From Pseudomonadota bacterium (GTDB taxonomy: Bacteria; Pseudomonadota; Alphaproteobacteria; Rhizobiales; Hyphomicrobiaceae), in NCBI GenBank assembly GCA_023412805.1, contig JAEZRM010000008.1, positions 1 to 64,000 on the forward strand: 64,000 bases of DNA, in the 5' to 3' direction. A program made the position numbers and the translations under genes. This document shows, piece by piece, positions 15,984 through 25,348 of this stretch; within the stretch, counting starts at the first letter, position 1, and every line of letters starts with the position of its first letter. The notes beneath the pieces were generated by a model. It worked only from the letters and a program-made list of their open reading frames with translations. It had not been told where the DNA came from and made no database searches.

Positions 15984-18479
15984 TCAGTTGTTCGGCTGGT
16001 TCTCGGCTTCGAGGCCGCCGATGCTTGGGCTCAAGCCGAATTGTCCAAGATGCTTGAACTCGAGGCGCAGCATGACCGCTCGGTCCGGCTGAATATACTC
16101 GTTGGAGATAAATGATTCCGTATACGATGCGGTCAAGACGAAGCAATCATCCGCATAACGGATCTGGATCGTATCCTGCAGACGCTCCTGCGTATCGATG
16201 TCGTAGCGAATGCCGCCGAGTAGTGACCAGTGCTCGGACAAGCGCAAGGCGCCGCCAAACTGCAGCTCCTGTTCTCGCTGCAGCGACTGCGTCGGGTCGG
16301 CCGGATCAACGCGCATGTATGAGTACTGCACCTGAGCGCTGAGTGGGCCTGCCGTGAACGAAGTATAGGTGTCGTTCCGACGCAGCGAGAGATCGCGCTC
16401 GTCGAAACGCGCCTGCGAAACGAGACGGAAGGTATCGATAGGCGCGATATACGCCCCTAGGACATAGTCGGATCGCCGGGTCTCAAGGCCGCTGTCAGGA
16501 AGGGATAGAAAAGTTTCGGCAGCAAACGGCCCGAGTTGAGCAGCATTCCTGTCGTTGAATGCGTTATCGCCACCAAGTTGATAGCTCTGTCCGACGAGAA
16601 AACGTGCATAGCCGCCGCTGGCCGCCTGATAAGTGTACTGGAAGCCAACGTTGCCCCGCGTTCCCGTCTCGATGCGATCCCAGCCCGAGAACTTGTCGAC
16701 ATCGAAGAGCAGCGTGTCGTCCCAGACAAGGCTCTTGGCGTCCTCAATGGGAATTCGATTCTGCGAGATGTGAGTCGGGCGCGTCACCACCTGCGCGATC
16801 GGCTCGACGACGTGGCTGCCCGCCTGCGTGTGCTTCACGAACGGATAGGCGTACGTCAGCGCAGCCACGCCCGTCGCACGTGTGACAGTACCGTCGTCGC
16901 TGAAGGTACCAGTATCAATGTCGAACGCGTTGTTGAAGTTCGTGACGTCCGCGCGCACACCGAGGTAAGGCGTCCACACCTGTCCGATGCCATCGACAAG
17001 CTTAGTGCGCCAACGGCCATCGAACGAAGCGCGATGCATTTCTTTGGGGGCTTCATCGCGCACATTCGTGCGCGTCAGGGATAGCGCATTCATGCTGAAG
17101 CTTAGCTCGCCGCCCGCAATTGGCCGATCGAAGACATAGTTGTAGTCGATGACCGGCATGACCCGGCTCTTCGCTTCGGGCGTGTCTTCTTCTGCAAGCA
17201 GGCCGCCGAAGTGGTAGAAGGTAGCGGCGAAGTAGTTCCGCTCACTGATACCTTGCAGATAAACCGAGTTAATGCGGTCGGTCTGGAGCAGACTGTCGAG
17301 GCCGTAGAACTTGCGGAAGGCGTCGTCACTTTCGAACGTGAGATCCCAGCCGAAGCGCCACCAGGATGACAGCGAGAACAAGCCGCGCGTCTGCACACTG
17401 CCACGCCAGCCATCCAGATCTGGATCACGCTTGTCGGACGGCAGCGTGTCCAAGTCCTGATCGATACCGGCGATCTTCACGTTGTACGCACCGCGAACGT
17501 CACCCCAGTTGATGCGGTGCCGCCATTCGCCTTGCCAGAGCACGCCGTGCTCAGACGTGTATCGCGGGTTGAACGTGAAGTCGTAATTCGATGCCAGAGC
17601 AAAGTAGTAGGGCACCTCGACCTGCGTGCCGAGCCGACTCGAGTGCGCGTATTCCGGCGAGAGGAAGCCCGAACGACGCTTCACCGACGGATCGGCGTGC
17701 TCGAAGTACGGCAAATAGAGAACCGGCACGCCGAACAGCTCGAAGGCCGCATCCTGATAGGTGATCGTCCCTGCCTGCTGGTCGTGGATCACGCGCGCGG
17801 CACTGATGCACCAGAGCGGCGGGCTGCCGCCATCCGTGCGGCACGGCGTAAACCGCCCCTGCTCGAACTCCGTAACGTTCCCCTCGCGACGCACGGCGCG
17901 GCGCGCGGTGATGCGCGTATCATCACGCGCCGTCACGCTCAGCGCCTGCACGAAGGCCTCGCGGAAATCGTCGGTCGCCGTCAGCTTGTCGGCGCGCACG
18001 ACGTTACCGTTCGGCTCCTTGAGCTGTGCATTGCCTTCGGCGGTAAGGGTCTGCGCGCCCTGGTCGTAGACGACCCGGTCCGCCGTCAGGACGTAGTTAT
18101 TGAAAACGATCTCGACGTTGCCGACCGCGATCACGCGGTTGTTCGCCGTATCATAGATGAGCTCGTCACCCTGCAGATAGAGCGGCGCGGCACGGTCCAT
18201 CTTTCCCGGCGATTTGCCGAAGATACCACCTGGCTCCCGCTTGAAATGCTTCTTCTGCCGCGTGAGATCGCGGACCGGATCCTGGATTCGGATGCCCGTG
18301 CCGCGCGTGAGCTGATCGGTCGGATCGCGTGCGATACCCGGCGTCGGCGCCAGCAGCATGGCCACGGTCGCGAGGAGCCCGATGAGAGAGAGAGCGCACA
18401 GAATCAGGCGAACGCGCAGCCGCATTGGCTTACGCGAGGCGCTACCGCCCGCCTGAAACTCATGCCCCGTTACTTCCAC
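15984..18479 (-). CDS. lptD: LPS-assembly protein LptD
   Basis: An 831-residue outer-membrane protein that inserts lipopolysaccharide into the outer leaflet. After a signal peptide (LILCALSLIGLLATVAMLL, about 26-44) comes an OstA/LptA-like jellyroll (about 98-200: LYLQGDELIYDTANNRVIAVGNVEI and ADRVVYDQGAQTLTAEG), then the long C-terminal beta-barrel with alternating aromatic strands (YDFTFNPRYTSEHG onward). The GTG at 18479 directly follows the lptG stop (TAGGTG) and has GGAGGA seven bases upstream, located inside the last lptG codons. This favours it over ATG 18425. It is the last gene of the lptF-lptG-lptD operon. Confidence 0.93.
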   Translation of the reverse strand: MEVTGHEFQAGGSASRKPMRLRVRLILCALSLIGLLATVAMLLAPTPGIARDPTDQLTRGTGIRIQDPVRDLTRQKKHFKREPGGIFGKSPGKMDRAAPLYLQGDELIYDTANNRVIAVGNVEIVFNNYVLTADRVVYDQGAQTLTAEGNAQLKEPNGNVVRADKLTATDDFREAFVQALSVTARDDTRITARRAVRREGNVTEFEQGRFTPCRTDGGSPPLWCISAARVIHDQQAGTITYQDAAFELFGVPVLYLPYFEHADPSVKRRSGFLSPEYAHSSRLGTQVEVPYYFALASNYDFTFNPRYTSEHGVLWQGEWRHRINWGDVRGAYNVKIAGIDQDLDTLPSDKRDPDLDGWRGSVQTRGLFSLSSWWRFGWDLTFESDDAFRKFYGLDSLLQTDRINSVYLQGISERNYFAATFYHFGGLLAEEDTPEAKSRVMPVIDYNYVFDRPIAGGELSFSMNALSLTRTNVRDEAPKEMHRASFDGRWRTKLVDGIGQVWTPYLGVRADVTNFNNAFDIDTGTFSDDGTVTRATGVAALTYAYPFVKHTQAGSHVVEPIAQVVTRPTHISQNRIPIEDAKSLVWDDTLLFDVDKFSGWDRIETGTRGNVGFQYTYQAASGGYARFLVGQSYQLGGDNAFNDRNAAQLGPFAAETFLSLPDSGLETRRSDYVLGAYIAPIDTFRLVSQARFDERDLSLRRNDTYTSFTAGPLSAQVQYSYMRVDPADPTQSLQREQELQFGGALRLSEHWSLLGGIRYDIDTQERLQDTIQIRYADDCFVLTASYTESFISNEYIQPDRAVMLRLEFKHLGQFGLSPSIGGLEAENQPNN

Positions 18480-19577
18480 CTAGCCGTCCTCCTGGTGCAA
18501 AAGCACCGTCAACGACCCGCACAACGCGACCAGCACCGGCACCCATACCGCCATAAGAGACGGCGTCAGTCCGGCCACCCCAACCTGCCGAGAAACTTCG
18601 GAGAAAAGGAGAAATCCTAAGCCCCCGATTGCTCCCATCCCCACCATAGTCTGTAAGCCACCTGAGCGGAATGACCGCAAAGACACAGATGCAGCCAAAA
18701 GAACCATCACCGCCAGCAACATAGGGCGGCTCAGGTGGAGATCGTACTGGACTTGGAATCGGGCTGCCGAAAGGCCCGCCCGCTCCGTTTCGCGAATTAC
18801 GCCCGGCAGTTGCCAGAATGACAGAGAAATGGCCGAGCCGAGTGCATCTCCGATCCGGTCCGGCGTCAGGTAGGTGCTGGCCGTGTAGAGGTCGAATTGC
18901 TCGGACTCTCGGCCGGGACGCGCAACCTTGGCCTGCTCGAACTGCCAGTACCCGTCGCGGAGCACAGCACGAACGCCTTCGATGCGCTCCACGAAAGCCC
19001 CGCCAGCATCGAATTGCAGCAACGTCGGGTTGTAGACGATCAGCCCATCGCGCGAAGCCGCGCTTGCGCTCAGAACAGATGATCCGTCAACACCTTGCTG
19101 TCGCAACCAAGCCCCGCTGGCCCCACCGCCGAGGACGGAAGCCTCGCGTCCGTAGAGCTCTGCCAGCAGACGGTCGGCCTCTGCCCGCGTTATGGCGGCC
19201 AGCGGGTTGAAGGCGGTGGTCGCGAGCACGCCGAGGATCATTGCAACCAGAATTCCAGGCCCGACGAACTGCCACGCCGACATCCCCGCCGCCCGCATGA
19301 CAGCGAGTTCGGACCGGCGATTGAGCTGGATGAGCGCGATACCCGCCCCGACCAGGACACAGAAGGGCAGCAGCACCTCGATGTAGCTCGAGAGACGAAG
19401 CCCGACGATCAAAGCGACGGACAGAACCGGAATGCTCCCCTGTCGCCCGGTCATGCGGAGAAGCTCGACCAGATCGATCATGACGATCAGCGACGAGCAG
19501 ACGGCGAGCGTGCCCACCATCGCGAGGACGAACCGTCCCCCGACATAGCGGCCGAGCGTCCCGAAGGTCCCTCTCAT
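18480..19577 (-). CDS. lptG: LPS export ABC transporter permease LptG
   Basis: A 365-residue YjgP/YjgQ-family permease. Three hydrophobic helices lie in the N-terminal half (about 14-35, 50-83 and 97-125), a periplasmic beta-jellyroll at about 130-265, and three helices follow (about 278-355). With LptF and the ATPase LptB it extracts LPS from the inner membrane and passes it to the periplasmic bridge. The conserved coupling-helix region LNRRSELAVMRAAGMS is clear. Its ATG overlaps the lptF stop by four bases. Its last codons carry the ribosome site for lptD. Confidence 0.93.
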   Translation of the reverse strand: MRGTFGTLGRYVGGRFVLAMVGTLAVCSSLIVMIDLVELLRMTGRQGSIPVLSVALIVGLRLSSYIEVLLPFCVLVGAGIALIQLNRRSELAVMRAAGMSAWQFVGPGILVAMILGVLATTAFNPLAAITRAEADRLLAELYGREASVLGGGASGAWLRQQGVDGSSVLSASAASRDGLIVYNPTLLQFDAGGAFVERIEGVRAVLRDGYWQFEQAKVARPGRESEQFDLYTASTYLTPDRIGDALGSAISLSFWQLPGVIRETERAGLSAARFQVQYDLHLSRPMLLAVMVLLAASVSLRSFRSGGLQTMVGMGAIGGLGFLLFSEVSRQVGVAGLTPSLMAVWVPVLVALCGSLTVLLHQEDG

Positions 19578-20797
19578 CTGCCGGGCGCCCCCATACGATG
19601 AGATCGCGCTTGTGGCGTCGGCTGCAGCCGGGCGTTCCAGCGCTCGCGAACCCGGTCGGCGGCATCCCCGATGGCCAGCCCCAGGCGCGCGAGCGGCGTA
19701 TTCGTCCGCCGTGGCCGCATACCGGCATTCGCGTGCAGCGCCGCCAGCAGTGCCGCGCCGAGCGGGATGGCATAGACAAACGGTATGGCCGCGGGGCTCA
19801 CGCCGATGAGGTTATTGACCGTCAGGCCGGCGACGCGCGCCACAGTTGCGAGGACGAAGGCCAGCACGAGAGCCTGGCCGCGACCTTGCCGGGTCGTCCG
19901 CGCCTGTCCGAGCATCGCCACCGCAATGAGCACGAATGTGAGCGGATAGAGCGGGCTCGACAGGCGCTCGTGCAGCTCCTCGATGATCCCGTTGCGCGCG
20001 CGCGGGGTCTTGATGTCCTCGGGATCGGGATAGAGCAGCTCACCGATGTAGCGCTCGCGCGGGCGCATGCCGCGCTGTTCCGCCCGCGCCTCGAAGTGCG
20101 CGAGATCGACGCCATAAGTCTCGAAGACGATGATCTGGGTCGGCTCTCCCGGTGCCGCGCGGCGCAGAATGTGCCCGTTCTGCATGAGCATGAACGTCTC
20201 GCCACCCTGTTTCACTATCCGCGCACGGTCGGCGAGAAATGTCGTCGTCTGTTTGCCGTCGCGCGCATCATTCACGACGAGGCCAAGCAGTTCGCCTGAA
20301 TGCGCGCGATCGCGGACGTGGAAAGTGAGGCCGCGCTCTGGGCTGGTGAAGCGGCCGGGCTGAATCACCTGCGTGATCAGATCCGTGCGAACGGCGACGA
20401 TGGCCTCGCGAAGCTCCCGGTTCGCCCAGGGCATGACGAGGAAATTGAAGAGGAGAACGACGAGACTGACGAGCACAGCGAGCAGCAGAAGCGGCCGCGC
20501 CGGCGCCCAAACCTTCGCACCGGCCGCCGTCATCACGATCAGCTCGCTGTCCGCACTCAGGCGATTGAGAAGCTGAATGGCAGCGATCAGCAGCGCGACG
20601 GGCGCGATGACGGTCATCAGGCCCGGCAGGCCGAGCAGCGTGATCTTGAGGAACGCCAGCGCGTCCTGGCCCTGCGCGGTCACGAGATTGAGCTGGCGGA
20701 GCGCGAGCGCGATCCACACGAGCGAAGTCAGCGAGAAGACGATCACCACCGTCGTCACCGCCGCCTGACGGAAGATGTAGCGTGAGAGCGTGCTCAT
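19574..20797 (-). CDS. lptF: LPS export ABC transporter permease LptF
   Basis: A 407-residue YjgP/YjgQ-family permease, partner of LptG. The coupling motif LLNRLSADSELIVMTAAG sits after the second helix pair and the jellyroll follows (PGRFTSPERGLTFHVRDR). The C-terminal tail after the last helix is basic and cytoplasmic. The frame opens at 20839, but MSTLSRYIFRQAA at 20797 is the conserved start, where the first membrane helix follows a short amphipathic segment. lptF begins the three-gene lpt operon. The more usual upstream neighbour pepA is replaced by an alpha/beta hydrolase. Confidence 0.92.
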   Translation of the reverse strand: MSTLSRYIFRQAAVTTVVIVFSLTSLVWIALALRQLNLVTAQGQDALAFLKITLLGLPGLMTVIAPVALLIAAIQLLNRLSADSELIVMTAAGAKVWAPARPLLLLAVLVSLVVLLFNFLVMPWANRELREAIVAVRTDLITQVIQPGRFTSPERGLTFHVRDRAHSGELLGLVVNDARDGKQTTTFLADRARIVKQGGETFMLMQNGHILRRAAPGEPTQIIVFETYGVDLAHFEARAEQRGMRPRERYIGELLYPDPEDIKTPRARNGIIEELHERLSSPLYPLTFVLIAVAMLGQARTTRQGRGQALVLAFVLATVARVAGLTVNNLIGVSPAAIPFVYAIPLGAALLAALHANAGMRPRRTNTPLARLGLAIGDAADRVRERWNARLQPTPQARSHRMGAPGR

Positions 20798-20968
20798 GCC
20801 GGATCCGTCACAGGCTTCGGCGACCAGCAGTGGTCGCACCCCGACACGGCCAATCTGTCCCCCATCGCTGCGGCCATCCCCGGAATCACTAACGAATCTA
20901 CAGGCCGCTCGTTAAAAAAAGTTGCGCGAGCAAGGTGGCGGAAATTCGGCTGCCCATGGCTGGCTGCC

Positions 20969-21721
20969 TCAAGGTCGGTGCTTGAGGAATGCCATGACGC
21001 CGTCCTTGTAGCGTCGGTCGCCAACCGCCTTCATGTGATCCCGGCCCTCGATCACCAGCGCCTCTGCACCCGGAATGATCGCCGCAAGATCTTCCGCCGA
21101 GCCGCCTATCACATCCTCGCTGCCGACCGCGACCAGAACGGGACACGAGAGCGCCGCCAGAGCCTCGGACTGGATAGGATCGCGCGCGCCGCGGATACAT
21201 GCAGCCAACGCCTTGAGATCGCTGCGTGTTTGCTCGGCGAAGGCGCGGAACGTGCGGGCCGTCTGGCTCGTCACGTCGTCGATCGTCGGCGCTTCGAGCG
21301 CGTGGGCGATCGGCCCCGTGCCGGCTATCGGACGCACCATATTGATGCCGAGCCCGCCGAAGATCGCAGACCGCACGCGCTCCGGATGCGCCATCGCGAG
21401 GAAAGCCGTGATGCGCGCGCCCATGGAGTAGCCCATGACGTCCGCACGCGCGATGCCGAGGTGATCGATCAGTGCGCGTGCGTCCTCCGCCATGGCGGGC
21501 GCCGTATAGGCGGCCGGATCATAGAGTTTAGTGCTCTCGCCGTGCCCGCGATTGTCGATCGCGATCACCCGGCGGCCGTCCGCGACAAGCGCCTTCACCC
21601 AGCCCGTATCGCCCCAATTCACCGTCCGATTGGACGCAAATCCGTGGATCAGCAGGATAGGCTCACCCTCCCCCTCGTCCAAGTAGGCGATCTCGATCCC
21701 GTCGTGGTCGAATGTCGGCAT
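20969..21721 (-). CDS. Alpha/beta-hydrolase
   Basis: A 250-residue alpha/beta-fold hydrolase. The oxyanion segment is LLIHGFASN, the nucleophile elbow GYSMGA (catalytic Ser), the acid probably Asp in VGSEDVIGG and the base His in EGRDHMKAV. Family members include esterases, lactonases and 3-oxoadipate enol-lactonase-like enzymes; the substrate cannot be set. The start at 21721 (MPTFDHDGIEIAYLDEG) is the normal N-terminus, shorter than the open frame from 21793. It follows the M20 peptidase gene on the same strand at 19 bp, so the two are probably cotranscribed. Confidence 0.87.
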   Translation of the reverse strand: MPTFDHDGIEIAYLDEGEGEPILLIHGFASNRTVNWGDTGWVKALVADGRRVIAIDNRGHGESTKLYDPAAYTAPAMAEDARALIDHLGIARADVMGYSMGARITAFLAMAHPERVRSAIFGGLGINMVRPIAGTGPIAHALEAPTIDDVTSQTARTFRAFAEQTRSDLKALAACIRGARDPIQSEALAALSCPVLVAVGSEDVIGGSAEDLAAIIPGAEALVIEGRDHMKAVGDRRYKDGVMAFLKHRP

Positions 21722-21740
21722 GAAGCTTCCGGTATCCCGA

Positions 21741-22967
21741 TTATTGGCCGCGTTCAAATCCTGCCACAGCGAGGATGGCGGCAAGACTGGCACTCATGCC
21801 GGCGACGCTGGACGTCTTTTCGACGTCGATCCATTCCGCCAGCGAATGCGCCCGGCCGCCGGTCCCGCCCGACCCGATCTTGATGGCGGGGATGCCGAGA
21901 CTCATCGGGATGTTGGCGTCGGTCGATGACGCCTCATGCGCAGGCTCAAATCCGTGCGCCCGATAGGCGGCGGTCGCGTATTGCGCGATGTCCGCGTGTC
22001 GAGGCGTGCTCCCCGCCGGACGATCGCCGACCATCTTGATTTCCAGCGTGATTGCGCCCTCGTCCGTCGAGCGGGCAGCGTTTTCCTGCTCGACAGCCGC
22101 CATGAGGATCTCCCGGCAACGGGCATCCAGCTTCGCCAACTCACTCGCAGACTCCGACCGCAGATCGATATCGATCCACGTTTCCTCTGGGATCGCATTG
22201 ATGGAGGTGCCGCCTCCGACGATCGAGACGCAGTATGTGGTGGCCGGTTCGGCGGGGACTTCGATGCGGCTGAGCGCGACGATGGCCTGCGCCATGGCAT
22301 ACATCGGATTGACGATGCCGAAGGCGCCGAAGCTATGCCCGCCAGGCCCCCTGAAACGCACGGAATAGCGTTTCGAGCCGACGCCACCGACGACAATCGT
22401 GTCCATGTTGGGACTGTCGACGGTGAAGAATGCTTCGATCTTGTCGCGGTATCGGCCCTTCGTGAACAAGTGGCGTACACCGCGCAGGTCGCCGCGGCCT
22501 TCCTCGCCGACGTCCCCTACGATGAGGATATCGTTGCGCGTACGAATCTTGGCGGTGTCCATCGCGCGAAGGAAGGCGAGTAGCACGGCAAGGCTGCGCG
22601 TATCGTCGCCGACCCCCGGTGCGTAGAGCTTGGTGCCTTCGCGCCGCACGGTCACGTCGGTGCCTTCGGGGAAGACCGTATCGAGATGCGCCGCGACGAC
22701 GATCAGCGATCCATTGCCGATTCCCCGCCGCACGCCCATGACATTCCCGATCTCGTCCTGCTCGACGTCATCGAGGCCATGCGCACGCAGCATGTCGAGG
22801 TAGGCGGCGGCGCGCACGTCTTCCTTGAATGGGGGAGATGGGATCTCGGTCAGCGTGATGATATCGGCGACGGTCCGCTCGTGCTCGGCGTCCAGTGTCT
22901 CGACAGCCCTTTTGAAGGCCGGGTCACGGAGGATTTCCGCGATTTCCTTGGTGTGATCGCGTTGCAT
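21741..22967 (-). CDS. M20-family metallopeptidase
   Basis: A 408-residue two-domain zinc peptidase/deacylase. Metal ligands appear in order: HLDTVF (His), the bridging Asp in GVGDDTRS, Glu-Glu in VGEEGRGD, and a late SSTDANIPM region with the final ligands. The dimerisation/lid domain lies between about 195 and 310 (GPGGHSFGAFG). Family members remove N-terminal residues or cleave N-acyl or carbamoyl groups; this one is closest in pattern to peptidase T-like M20 proteins. GGAAGGA precedes ATG 22967. An alpha/beta-hydrolase gene follows at 19 bp. Confidence 0.88.
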   Translation of the reverse strand: MQRDHTKEIAEILRDPAFKRAVETLDAEHERTVADIITLTEIPSPPFKEDVRAAAYLDMLRAHGLDDVEQDEIGNVMGVRRGIGNGSLIVVAAHLDTVFPEGTDVTVRREGTKLYAPGVGDDTRSLAVLLAFLRAMDTAKIRTRNDILIVGDVGEEGRGDLRGVRHLFTKGRYRDKIEAFFTVDSPNMDTIVVGGVGSKRYSVRFRGPGGHSFGAFGIVNPMYAMAQAIVALSRIEVPAEPATTYCVSIVGGGTSINAIPEETWIDIDLRSESASELAKLDARCREILMAAVEQENAARSTDEGAITLEIKMVGDRPAGSTPRHADIAQYATAAYRAHGFEPAHEASSTDANIPMSLGIPAIKIGSGGTGGRAHSLAEWIDVEKTSSVAGMSASLAAILAVAGFERGQ

Positions 22968-23130
22968 AAGTCTTCCTTCCAGCAAACGAGCCAGCCCCCG
23001 CAGTGACGTTCGAGCTGCGACATCGCCCGCTTAAGGCTCCCCTACCATTTTGGTAAGTCAGCCGCTATGGTGCGCCGCACGTTTATCCGAAGCGGCCTAC
23101 CGATGCCGCCCAGCCCCGAGGATCCTTCCG

Positions 23131-23382
23131 ATGGCCGCGAGCATCGTGCCGCATTTTGCCAATGACCTCGGCGTCGAGAAAATCTACATCGGCGCCAAGG
23201 AGCTCCAGTGCATGGGTGCGCGGGCGCCCTATGATCACCCTCATGTTTATCTCGACATGGGGGCGGATTCCCAGATCCTCTGCCCCTATTGCTCGACGCT
23301 CTATGTGTATGACCCGCGGCTCGGCGCCGGCGAGTCGGAGCCTAAGGGCTGCCTCGTCGAGGCGGAGGTTGAGGGGGTTTGA
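23131..23382 (+). CDS. zf-CHCC zinc-finger protein (NDUFS6-like)
   Basis: An 83-residue protein with the zf-CHCC signature: Cys in LQCMGA, His in YDHPHVYLDM, then ILCPYCSTLY supplying two cysteines. The family includes mitochondrial complex I accessory subunit NDUFS6 and short alphaproteobacterial homologues. ATG 23131 (MAASIVPHFAND) is chosen because the upstream 27 codons from 23050 have no conservation pattern. A flavin monooxygenase gene begins 9 bp downstream, suggesting cotranscription by proximity only. Confidence 0.85.
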   Translation: MAASIVPHFANDLGVEKIYIGAKELQCMGARAPYDHPHVYLDMGADSQILCPYCSTLYVYDPRLGAGESEPKGCLVEAEVEGV

Positions 23383-23391
23383 GCACCCCGC

Positions 23392-24573
23392 ATGGCACGA
23401 GATGAGCCCGTCCTGATCGCCGGCGGCGGCATCGCCGGCCTCGCAACCGCACTTGCTCTCGCCGGGCGCGGCATTCCTTCCCACGTTCTCGAGCAGCGTG
23501 AACGCTTCTCCGAAGCCGGCGCAGGCATTCAGATCGGTCCGAACGGTGTTCGCGCGCTGGAGGCGATCGGCGTCGCCCCAGGCCTCGCCGCGCGCGTCAG
23601 CGCACCTGAGGAAATCACTGTTCATCAAGGCGCCACGGGGCGCATGCTCACGCGGATGCCGCTGGGGAACTGGATAGCCGAACGCCACGGCGCACCGTAC
23701 TGGGTCGCCCATCGCCGGGATCTGCAGGAGGCGCTCCTCGCGAGCGCCAGCACGACGCCCGGCATCACGATCACGACCAGTTTCGCTGTCACCGAGATCA
23801 CGAAGGAGGCCGAACACGTCACCGCGCGCGCAGCCTCAGGCGAGATCGCACGCGGTCGGGTGCTGATCGGCGCCGACGGCATTCGCTCGCGCGTGCGCGC
23901 AATGCTCGCACCCGAGGCTCAACTGCGCTTTTCCGGCAAAGCAGCTTCGCGGACCCTGCTTACCCCAGGAGATGCCGCGGCTCTGGGCAATACGGCTTCC
24001 ATGGGCGTGTGGCTCGCGCCCGGCGCACACGTCGTCCACTATCCGGTGGCTGCCGGTGAGCAAATTGCCGTTGTGGCGATCGTACCCGATGACCGCATGA
24101 CCGATGACTGGGCCGCCTCGAACGATTGGGCGGCGCTCGAGCCCCATCTCGCCGGATTCGCGCCAGTCCTGCGCACCGTGCTCGCGCGAGCGCCGGAATG
24201 GCGGCGCTGGGCCCTCTTCGAGACCGACCCGCTGAAGCACCTTGCCAAGGGGCGGATCGCGCTTGCTGGCGATGCCGCACATCCCGTCTTCCCCTTTCTC
24301 GCCCAGGGTGGCGTCATGGCTCTCGAGGATGCACTCGTCCTCGCCAAGGAGCTCGCCGAGCGTCCGGATGATCCGGCCGGCGCACTCGAGGCCTACGAAA
24401 CGGCCAGAAAAACGCGCGTCAATGCGATCGTTGCGACTTCACGTCAGAACGGTCGCATTTTTCATCTCGGTGGGCCGGCGGCCCTCGCACGCAATCTGGC
24501 GATGGCCGCGGTGCCACCCGCACGTCTCATGGCCCGCTACGACTGGGTTTATGGCTGGCGACCGCCGATCTAG
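23392..24573 (+). CDS. FAD-dependent monooxygenase (salicylate/3-hydroxybenzoate hydroxylase-like)
   Basis: A 393-residue class A flavoprotein monooxygenase. The FAD dinucleotide fold is IAGGGIAGLATALALAGRG with the acidic end of strand two in HVLEQRERFSEAGAGIQIGPN. The DG motif is VLIGADGIRSRVR (about 158-170), and the GD motif RIALAGDAAHPVFPFLAQGG lies near 286-305. Such enzymes hydroxylate aromatic acids or related rings with NAD(P)H and oxygen. The substrate is not evident and no ring-cleavage genes are adjacent. It follows the zf-CHCC gene at 9 bp. Confidence 0.88.
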   Translation: MARDEPVLIAGGGIAGLATALALAGRGIPSHVLEQRERFSEAGAGIQIGPNGVRALEAIGVAPGLAARVSAPEEITVHQGATGRMLTRMPLGNWIAERHGAPYWVAHRRDLQEALLASASTTPGITITTSFAVTEITKEAEHVTARAASGEIARGRVLIGADGIRSRVRAMLAPEAQLRFSGKAASRTLLTPGDAAALGNTASMGVWLAPGAHVVHYPVAAGEQIAVVAIVPDDRMTDDWAASNDWAALEPHLAGFAPVLRTVLARAPEWRRWALFETDPLKHLAKGRIALAGDAAHPVFPFLAQGGVMALEDALVLAKELAERPDDPAGALEAYETARKTRVNAIVATSRQNGRIFHLGGPAALARNLAMAAVPPARLMARYDWVYGWRPPI

Positions 24574-24787
24574 CAGCGCATATCAGAACGGGCTCTTGCC
24601 GCCCGGCGATGCTCGACGGGATCATTCTTGCAGTCGAAGGTGCGCGCTGGGCCATCCGCGATCTCGCGGGCGATTGACCAGGAGGCTCCTCCTACCGCAC
24701 CTTGCCGCATTGAAGCTCGTCGATCCCTGACGGATAGGTGCCGCCCGCGAACATGCCTAAGCAAATCCGTCCAATGGAGCTCATTCA

Positions 24788-25318
24788 ATGCGCCTCGATG
24801 CCGTGCCGGCAGGCAAAAACCCGCCAGAGGACATCAACGTCATCATCGAAGTGCCGGTCGGCGGCGAGCCGATCAAGTACGAGATGGACAAGGCTTCGGG
24901 CACGCTGTTCGTCGATCGCTTTCTCTACACGCCCATGCGCTATCCGGGAAACTACGGCTTCGTCCCGCACACGCTCTCGGCCGACGGCGACCCGATCGAC
25001 GTGCTCGTGTGCAATACGCGCGCGATCGTACCGGGTGCGGTGATCAACTGCCGGCCGGTCGGCGTTCTCGTCATGGAAGATGACGGCGGCGGCGACGAGA
25101 AGGTGATCGCCGTGCCCTCCGTCAAGCTGACACGGCGCTACGAGCGCGTCCGCAACTATACCGATCTCCCCGACATCACCCTTCAGCAGATCCAGCACTT
25201 CTTCGAGCACTACAAGGATCTCGAGCCCGACAAGTGGGTGAAGATCCACCATTGGGGTGATGCCGATGAGGCGAGACGCCTCATCAGCGAAGCCATGGAA
25301 CGCGCGCAGGGCGGCTGA
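24788..25318 (+). CDS. ppa: Inorganic pyrophosphatase
   Basis: A 176-residue family I soluble pyrophosphatase that hydrolyses pyrophosphate to phosphate and so drives biosynthesis. The metal-binding signature DGDPIDVLV is intact. Other family segments are present: IKYEMDKASGTLFVDRFLYTPMRYPGNYGF (substrate and dimer surface) and HFFEHYKDLEPDKWVKI (C-terminal active-site helix). Length is normal. GGAGCTC lies eight bases before ATG 24788. The 214-bp upstream gap contains the inverted repeat AGGAGG-CT-CCTCCT (24680-24693) of unknown role. Confidence 0.96.
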   Translation: MRLDAVPAGKNPPEDINVIIEVPVGGEPIKYEMDKASGTLFVDRFLYTPMRYPGNYGFVPHTLSADGDPIDVLVCNTRAIVPGAVINCRPVGVLVMEDDGGGDEKVIAVPSVKLTRRYERVRNYTDLPDITLQQIQHFFEHYKDLEPDKWVKIHHWGDADEARRLISEAMERAQGG

Positions 25319-25348
25319 AATCCCCCGCCCCGCGCAGTATTTGCCGAG

